Source: Balneolales bacterium
GTDB lineage: Bacteria; Bacteroidota; Rhodothermia; Balneolales; HLUCCA01
Length of the DNA stretch: 11,047 nt
Assembly (NCBI GenBank): GCA_022565415.1
Contig: JAIUMT010000092.1
Location: 1 to 11,047, forward strand
Direction of reading: 5' to 3'
Both the position numbers and the translations under genes were made by a program. The notes under the pieces are model-generated. The model had not been told where the DNA came from. It searched no databases and saw only the letters and a program-made list of their open reading frames with translations. Of this stretch, positions 6,678 to 11,047 are shown piece after piece (the stretch's first letter is position 1; each line of letters begins with the position of its first letter).

Positions 6678-7652
6678 CTATTTCTTTTTCTTGGTAACGG
6701 AGGTGTCGTTCCATTCGCCCATTTTACTGTACTTCTCAATTCGCTGGTCGACGAGTTTCTCGGGACTCAGTTTTTTGAGACGATTCAGCGATTCTACAAT
6801 TTGCTTTTTAAGGGCTTCTGAGGCACCATTATGATCTCTGTGTGCACCACCGATTGGCTCGGGGATTATTCCGTCGATTACTTTCAACTCGAGCAAGTCG
6901 ATCGCGGTGAGCTTGAGAGCACTAGCAGCTTTTTCTTTGTAGTCCCAGGTTTTCCATAAAATAGAAGAGCATGATTCGGGAGAAATCACCGAGTACCACG
7001 TGTTTTCCATCATGTACACTTCGTTACCCATTCCGATTCCGAGTGCGCCGCCACTTGCACCTTCACCAATAACCACTGTTACGATGGGGACTCTGAGCAC
7101 GGCCATTTCGCGGAGGTTGCGGGCGATTGCCTCAGCCTGACCTCTTTCTTCGGCTTCGAGACCTGGAAATGCACCGGGGGTGTCTAGCAATGTCACTACT
7201 GGAATGTTAAACTTCTCAGCGAGTTTCATCATGCGCAGGGCTTTGCGATATCCCTCGGGTGCTGGCATTCCGAAGTTGCGATATTGGCGTTGTTTGGTGT
7301 CGCGCCCTTTTTGCTGACCAATAATCATTACCGACTGGTTATCGATGGTTCCGAGTCCGCCCACGATGGCTTTGTCGTCGCCAAAGTACCGATCGCCATG
7401 TAGTTCCATAAAATGATCTACGAACTTGTCGATATAGTCGAGGGTATAAGGTCGGTCAGGATGTCGTGCCAATTGAACACGTTGCCATCTTGTCAGGTTA
7501 TTGAAGATACTCTCACGGAGGCCTACAGCACGTTCTTTCAGTTTCTCAATTTCCGGAGCAACTGCGCTTTCATCGCCTAGTGTTAACTTTTTGAGTTCTT
7601 CAATTTTCTGTTCCAGGTCGGCTACTGGTTTTTCAAAATCGAGGTAATTCAT
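6678..7652 (-). CDS. accA: Acetyl-CoA carboxylase carboxyltransferase subunit alpha
   Basis: AccA is one half of the carboxyltransferase that moves CO2 from biotin carboxyl carrier protein to acetyl-CoA, producing malonyl-CoA for fatty-acid synthesis. The 324-residue chain is full length. It has the N-terminal helical region with ADLEQKIEELKKL (11-23), ARHPDRPYTLDYID (62-75), HGDRYFGDD (85-93), GQQKGRDTK (112-120), FGMPAPEGYRKALR (127-140), LLDTPGAFPG (155-164), EERGQAEAIARNL (168-180), GEGASGGALGIG (196-207) with the glycine-rich oxyanion turns, and SPESCSSILWK (224-234). The C-terminus ends in a short lysine run. accD is not in the window. The gene follows a 48-base gap with a good promoter box and is probably the first gene of the tight block running to cdsA. 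AGGG lies directly against the ATG, too close to be a normal ribosome site. Confidence 0.98.
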   Translation of the reverse strand: MNYLDFEKPVADLEQKIEELKKLTLGDESAVAPEIEKLKERAVGLRESIFNNLTRWQRVQLARHPDRPYTLDYIDKFVDHFMELHGDRYFGDDKAIVGGLGTIDNQSVMIIGQQKGRDTKQRQYRNFGMPAPEGYRKALRMMKLAEKFNIPVVTLLDTPGAFPGLEAEERGQAEAIARNLREMAVLRVPIVTVVIGEGASGGALGIGMGNEVYMMENTWYSVISPESCSSILWKTWDYKEKAASALKLTAIDLLELKVIDGIIPEPIGGAHRDHNGASEALKKQIVESLNRLKKLSPEKLVDQRIEKYSKMGEWNDTSVTKKKK

Positions 7653-7686
7653 CCCTGCGTGGTTTAGTTAAAATGTAATTCTGAGG

Positions 7687-7694
7687 CAAATATA
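7687..7694 (-). promoter_or_regulatory. Bacteroidetes-type -7 box upstream of accA
   Basis: On the minus strand this reads TATATTTG, an exact match to the TAnnTTTG -7 element of Bacteroidetes primary sigma factor promoters. It lies in the 48-base gap between the glycosyltransferase and accA, 34 bases before the accA ATG, which would give a leader of roughly 25-30 bases. No convincing TTTG -33 element is seen 19-21 bases upstream, within the end of the glycosyltransferase gene, so the call rests on one box and its position. Confidence 0.5.
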
Positions 7695-7700
7695 CAAAAA

Positions 7701-8432
7701 TTATAGTCGCCCGAGTATGCTTCGAATTTTGAGTGCCCAAACCATCCAAATTGCCTCAATAACGATTGCTCTCGACATTTTCGACACTCCTTCTATTCGC
7801 TCGCGAAATATCACCGATACTTCTTTAATTTTAAATCCCTTTTTAAAGGCCCGGAAGTGCAATTCTATCTGAAATGAATATCCATTAGACTTGATTCGAT
7901 TCAAATCAATCGATTCCAACACTCTCCTGTGAAAGCATTTAAATCCGGCAGTGGTATCGAACACATTCATCCCGGTGATGGTGCGCGCATACACATTGGC
8001 CGAATACGACAAAATCAGACGCGATAACGGCCAGTTAATGATACTAATTCCGTTATAATAGCGTGAGCCTATAGCAAGATCTGCCTCACCCGAACGAACA
8101 GGTTTAACTAATCGCGGCACATCCGCCGGATCATGCGAAAAATCGGCATCCATCTCACATATAAACGTGTACCCATGCTCTAGGGCAAATCGAAAACCAG
8201 TTACATATGCTGTACCAAGTCCTTGTTTACCAGCACGTGTGATGAGGTGTATACGGTCGGTGTACTCAATTTGCATCCGACGAACGATATCGGCAGTACC
8301 ATCAGGCGAGCCATCGTCAACAACCAGAACGTCAACATGTACCTGCTCGAGTGCCATCAACGTAGGCAGCATCCGCTCGATATTCTTCGACTCGTTATAA
8401 GTGGGGATAATAATGAGGATATCAGATTTCAT
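7701..8432 (-). CDS. Dpm1-like polyprenyl-phosphate glycosyltransferase (GT2)
   Basis: This 243-residue GT-A fold family 2 glycosyltransferase is most like dolichol/polyprenol-phosphate mannose synthases, which transfer a hexose from a nucleotide sugar to a polyprenyl phosphate at the inner membrane. Motifs are IIIPTYNESKNIERML (7-22), LVVDDGSPDGTADIV (36-50), AGKQGLGTAY (67-76), the metal-binding EMDADFSHDP (93-102) with D95-x-D97, IGSRYYNG (121-128), FDTTAGFKCFHRRVLE (158-173), SNGYSFQIEL (182-191) and FRERIEGVSKMS (209-220). It lacks the C-terminal membrane domain of DPM1-GtrA fusions; only a hydrophobic end (about 221-240) is present. The sugar cannot be told from sequence. It lies 27 bases after the sugar-1-phosphate transferase gene, and its terminal part may hold upstream elements of the accA promoter. 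Confidence 0.93.
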   Translation of the reverse strand: MKSDILIIIPTYNESKNIERMLPTLMALEQVHVDVLVVDDGSPDGTADIVRRMQIEYTDRIHLITRAGKQGLGTAYVTGFRFALEHGYTFICEMDADFSHDPADVPRLVKPVRSGEADLAIGSRYYNGISIINWPLSRLILSYSANVYARTITGMNVFDTTAGFKCFHRRVLESIDLNRIKSNGYSFQIELHFRAFKKGFKIKEVSVIFRERIEGVSKMSRAIVIEAIWMVWALKIRSILGRL

Positions 8433-8444
8433 AGTAATCGTGCA

Positions 8445-8455
8445 ACAATTGTATA
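8445..8455. repeat. 11-base word ACAATTGTATA, copy 1
   Basis: The word ACAATTGTATA lies in the 27-base gap between the sugar transferase and the glycosyltransferase genes. The same word occurs at 9934-9944 in the gap upstream of the sugar transferase. Its core ACAATTGT is a perfect palindrome. Function is unknown and a chance match cannot be excluded. Confidence 0.35.
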
Positions 8456-8459
8456 TGGA

Positions 8460-9875
8460 CTATTGTCCTTTACCACCTAAAACGGTCATGATGGTGTTCA
8501 GTAGTATTTTGAAGTCCATTCTCAGGGACATATTTTCGACATAAAACAAGTCGTATTTGGTCTTTTCTTTAACGTCTTCCAGGGATTCATCGTATTTCCA
8601 CTTAACTTGAGCCCAGCCCGTAATGCCGGGTCTAACGCGTAAACGACGGGTGTACAACGGAATTTGTTTTTTGAATTGTTCGACGAAATATGGGCGTTCG
8701 GGGCGTGGTCCAACCAGACTCATATCGCCAACCAACACATTATATAACTGAGGGATTTCATCCAGTCGGAGTTTCCTCAACCACAGACCCAGGGGTGTGA
8801 TTCGGGGATCGTTTTCCGTTGCCCAAACCGGACCGCTTCTTTTTTCCGCATCCTGATACATGGTGCGAAACTTATAGATGGTAAATGATTTACCATATAA
8901 GCCAACTCTTTCCTGACTAAAAACAGCCGGACCCGGTGAGGTCATTTTAATAAGTGCGATTAATATGAGGAAAATAGGCGCCGTTACGAGTAAAATTGCC
9001 AATGAAAGTACCAAATCGAAAAGTCGTTTGGTGTACTTTTCCCACGAAGGCATGGGGTCGGGCATTACTTCGATTAGAGGCAGACCAAAAATCTGATTTG
9101 TTTGATTTAGGCCTGTAATTAGGTGTACAAATCCAGGTATAATTTTTACCGATACATCTGGGATGTCGATTACATCCACGATTTTCATCAATTTCTGAGT
9201 GTCCTCATGTTCAAGAGCGACGATTACATCCTTAATTTGTTCCTGAAGAATTATCTGTTTGAGGTTGTCGATACCTCCAATAATCGGAACTCCCGAAATC
9301 TCTTGATTAAACTCAAATTCGTCGTTCTCGGAGATAAATCCGACTACATTCATACCGGATGTTTTGTTTCTCTCCAGGTTTTCGCGGATATCTTTTGCGG
9401 TGTCGCCTGTGCCAATTATAACCGCCCGATGCAGTCCTTTTCCTTGTTTAACCTGATGGATTTCAAAGGTTCTAACTAGTATTCGAAAAAAAGAAACGCT
9501 CAGAAAAACAACTAACCAGTAGCTGAGGGTATAGCTTTTGGCGTATTGAATATTATTGGAACTCCATCCGAGATTGTCTATAAAAAGCACGAAAAATAAG
9601 ATGAGCGTGCCCAAGAGGGTGACTTTCCCAATTCTCAATACCTCATCAAAACGGGAAATCAGATAAGAGTTTTTGTACAATCCGAAAATAGTGAATACCA
9701 ATAACCAAAAAACACAGATAACCAGAGCTGGCAAAAAAAGCGCAACGGGGCCTTGAGAAATATCTCCTGGTATAATTCCCAACTCAAACCTAACAAAGTA
9801 AAATAGATACCAGGAACCAAGCAGCGCAATACAATCGGCAATGAAAGTATTAACAATGTTCTTAAATGAATCCAC
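8460..9875 (-). CDS. Polyprenyl-phosphate sugar-1-phosphate transferase (WbaP/WcaJ-like, polyPGT)
   Basis: This 471-residue membrane enzyme starts exopolysaccharide or glycan units by moving a sugar-1-phosphate from a nucleotide sugar to undecaprenyl phosphate. The N-terminal part has four hydrophobic segments (about 8-28, 44-67, 85-101, 116-134). A CoA-binding/Rossmann-like domain follows, with RAVIIGTGDTA at 150-160. The C-terminal bacterial sugar transferase domain begins KRLFDLVLSLAILLV (283-297), with a membrane re-entrant hydrophobic stretch. It contains QERVGLYGKSFTIYKFRTM (321-339), RLDEIPQLYNVL (370-381) with the D372-E373 catalytic pair, SLVGPRPERP (386-395) and RPGITGW (415-421). 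The start is GTG at 9873-9875: an in-frame TGA lies upstream and no better start is seen. No ribosome site is evident. No polysaccharide polymerase, flippase or chain-length genes are within the window, so the glycan made is unknown. It is the first gene of the minus-strand series. Confidence 0.95.
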   Translation of the reverse strand: MDSFKNIVNTFIADCIALLGSWYLFYFVRFELGIIPGDISQGPVALFLPALVICVFWLLVFTIFGLYKNSYLISRFDEVLRIGKVTLLGTLILFFVLFIDNLGWSSNNIQYAKSYTLSYWLVVFLSVSFFRILVRTFEIHQVKQGKGLHRAVIIGTGDTAKDIRENLERNKTSGMNVVGFISENDEFEFNQEISGVPIIGGIDNLKQIILQEQIKDVIVALEHEDTQKLMKIVDVIDIPDVSVKIIPGFVHLITGLNQTNQIFGLPLIEVMPDPMPSWEKYTKRLFDLVLSLAILLVTAPIFLILIALIKMTSPGPAVFSQERVGLYGKSFTIYKFRTMYQDAEKRSGPVWATENDPRITPLGLWLRKLRLDEIPQLYNVLVGDMSLVGPRPERPYFVEQFKKQIPLYTRRLRVRPGITGWAQVKWKYDESLEDVKEKTKYDLFYVENMSLRMDFKILLNTIMTVLGGKGQ

Positions 9876-10009
9876 GTAAATTAAATCGGTTTCGGTGTGA
9901 TCTCACAAAGTGGTAAATTTAAGGCTAATTATCACAATTGTATAATGTGCATGTAACCGAATTGGTAGCCCCAAATAGTTACAGGTATTTTAACTTCTAA
10001 ACAGATTCC
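9876..10009. other. Divergent intergenic region between sugar transferase gene and tgt
   Basis: These 134 AT-rich bases must hold the promoters of both divergent genes. No exact TAnnTTTG box is found on either strand. The nearest is the self-complementary TAAATTTA at 9914-9921, one mismatch from the box on both strands. On the plus strand a TATAAT at 9941-9946 lies 63 bases before tgt, without a matching -35. An imperfect palindrome covers 9928-9946. No tRNA, small ORF or terminator is seen. Confidence 0.6.
9928..9946. repeat. Imperfect palindrome with copy 2 of the 11-base word
   Basis: The stretch ATTATcACAATTGTATAAT reads as an inverted repeat if one base (C at 9933) is bulged. It contains the second copy of ACAATTGTATA (9934-9944). 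It sits in the middle of the divergent promoter region, where a regulator binding site would be plausible, but nothing else supports that and AT-rich palindromes arise easily. Confidence 0.35.
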
Positions 10010-11047
10010 GTGTTTCAACTTTTAAAAACTTCTTCTAAGGGGAAAGCCCGTCTTGGCAAACTTCAGACCGATCATGGCGTAATCGAAACCCCGATTTTCA
10101 TGCCGGTTGGAACAATCGCAACTGTAAAGGCCGTAAAGCAGGAAGATCTCAAACTTCGGGTCAAGGCACAGATTATTCTCGGAAATACCTACCATTTGTT
10201 TCTGCGTCCTGGAAACGACATTATGTATCGCGCTGGGGGGTTACACAAATTCATGAACTGGGACTTGCCTATTTTGACCGATTCTGGTGGATATCAGGTT
10301 TTCTCTCTGGCTGCCAATCGCAAACTGGAAGAGCAAGGCGCAACGTTCAAAAGCCATATCGACGGATCGAAGCACCAATTCACTCCAGAAAATGTGGTTG
10401 GAACGCAGCGTGTGCTCGGATCTGATATTATGATGGTGTTGGATGAATGTCCGCCTTATCCATGCGACGAAGATTATGCCCGCAACTCGATGCATTTAAC
10501 GCACCGCTGGGCCAAACGATGCAAGACAGAATTTGAGGCTACCGAAGGTCTTTACGGACACAAACAACATCTTTTCGGAATTGTGCAGGGTAGTGTTTAT
10601 CCGGAGTTGCGAAGAGAGTCGGCAAAGGCCATCTCAGATATGGATTTACACGGAAATGCGATTGGTGGATTAAGTGTTGGCGAGCCAGCTCATATGATGT
10701 ACGACATGACCGATTTGGTGACCGACATCCTCCCTGAGAACAAACCTCGCTATTTGATGGGGGTTGGGACTCCCGCTAACCTGCTACATAACATCGCCCG
10801 GGGCGTCGACATGTTCGATTGTGTAATGCCAACGCGAAACGCCCGCAATGGAATGCTTTTCACCCGAAATGGAACCATCAATCTTAGAAATGCGAAGTGG
10901 AAAGATGCATTTTCTTCGGCTGATGAGGGCTTTGATTCGACCTTATGCTCTGATCACACGCTGGCGTACATGCACCACCTCATTAGATGTCAGGAATTTC
11001 TGGGGATGGAGCTCGCATCATTGCATAATCTTACATTTTTCCTTTGG
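10010..11047 (+). CDS. tgt: tRNA-guanine transglycosylase (3' truncated)
   Basis: Tgt exchanges guanine-34 of Asp, Asn, His and Tyr tRNAs for preQ1 in queuosine synthesis. The window holds 346 codons; the usual bacterial length is about 375, so roughly the last 30 are missing. FMPVGTIATVKAV (30-42), GNTYHLFLRPG (58-68), LTDSGGYQVFSL (89-100) with D91 as the base, GIVQGS (190-195), GGLSVGE (219-225) with the bacterial Val, and DMFDCVMPTRNARNG (267-281) with nucleophile D270 are intact. The C-terminal zinc site is not. By spacing from the conserved YMHHL and SLHN segments, the first two of its three cysteines are F308 and S310; only C313 and H339 remain. The start is GTG at 10010-10012, since an in-frame TAA lies 12 bases upstream and no ATG precedes the conserved region. 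There is no visible ribosome site. Confidence 0.97.
   Translation, partial: MFQLLKTSSKGKARLGKLQTDHGVIETPIFMPVGTIATVKAVKQEDLKLRVKAQIILGNTYHLFLRPGNDIMYRAGGLHKFMNWDLPILTDSGGYQVFSLAANRKLEEQGATFKSHIDGSKHQFTPENVVGTQRVLGSDIMMVLDECPPYPCDEDYARNSMHLTHRWAKRCKTEFEATEGLYGHKQHLFGIVQGSVYPELRRESAKAISDMDLHGNAIGGLSVGEPAHMMYDMTDLVTDILPENKPRYLMGVGTPANLLHNIARGVDMFDCVMPTRNARNGMLFTRNGTINLRNAKWKDAFSSADEGFDSTLCSDHTLAYMHHLIRCQEFLGMELASLHNLTFFLW

Noticed and set aside
6674..6739. Upstream ATG that would extend the thioesterase by 22 residues
   Set aside because: It overlaps the end of accA by 62 bases and adds residues not found before the hotdog core. The ATG at 6673 fits both family length and the 4-base operon spacing.
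9123..9479. 118-codon open frame on the plus strand
   Set aside because: It lies wholly antisense to the well-supported sugar transferase gene, has a low-complexity hydrophobic/aromatic composition and no recognisable motif.
9941..9946. TATAAT as a sigma-70 type -10 box for tgt
   Set aside because: There is no -35 match at 16-18 bases, the DNA is AT-rich, and the likely host group uses a different promoter consensus.
1..11047. Mobile element, CRISPR array, tRNA or horizontally acquired island
   Set aside because: No transposase, integrase, direct-repeat array or tRNA-like fold was seen, and the genes are mostly core metabolism with even composition.

Overview
The window is chromosomal housekeeping DNA from a bacterium that is most likely a member of the Bacteroidota/Balneolota/Rhodothermota group. 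Four things suggest this: the presence of DUF4199 and DUF2085 membrane proteins; A-rich translation starts that mostly lack a Shine-Dalgarno site; one perfect Bacteroidetes-type -7 promoter box (TAnnTTTG) in front of accA; and a Tgt protein whose zinc site has lost cysteines, as I recall for that group. The exact genus cannot be read from the sequence. No mobile element, CRISPR array, tRNA or rRNA is visible, and base composition looks even throughout.

Layout. Positions 1-285 (+) carry the last 94 codons of a repeat protein with FG-GAP/VCBS-like propeller blades. It ends 8 bases from a converging series of twelve minus-strand genes that fills positions 294-9875. Read in the direction of transcription, the order is: polyprenyl-phosphate sugar-1-phosphate transferase, Dpm1-like glycosyltransferase, accA, YbgC-like thioesterase, nadC, DUF2085 membrane protein, DUF4199 membrane protein, CPBP intramembrane protease, DUF2007 protein, cdsA, dipeptide epimerase, and TIGR01777-type SDR protein. 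After a 134-base divergent intergenic region, tgt starts on the plus strand and runs off the window at 11047.

The eight genes from accA to cdsA are packed with gaps of 2-4 bases or overlaps of 1 and 8 bases, so they very probably form one transcription unit. The accA promoter lies in the 48-base gap after the glycosyltransferase. The unit mixes fatty-acid synthesis entry (accA), acyl-CoA thioester hydrolysis, CDP-diacylglycerol synthesis (cdsA) and NAD synthesis (nadC) with four poorly understood proteins, three of them in the membrane. A membrane-lipid theme is a reasonable inference but is not proven. The two upstream genes both act on polyprenyl-phosphate carriers, and the two downstream genes (dipeptide epimerase and SDR) are spaced 35-42 bases apart.

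I do not see an obviously new biological system. The points most worth a second look are the degenerate zinc site of Tgt, the conserved-looking block of unknown membrane proteins between nadC and cdsA, the Cys/His motif of the DUF2085 protein, and a short word repeated in the two gaps around the sugar transferase gene.
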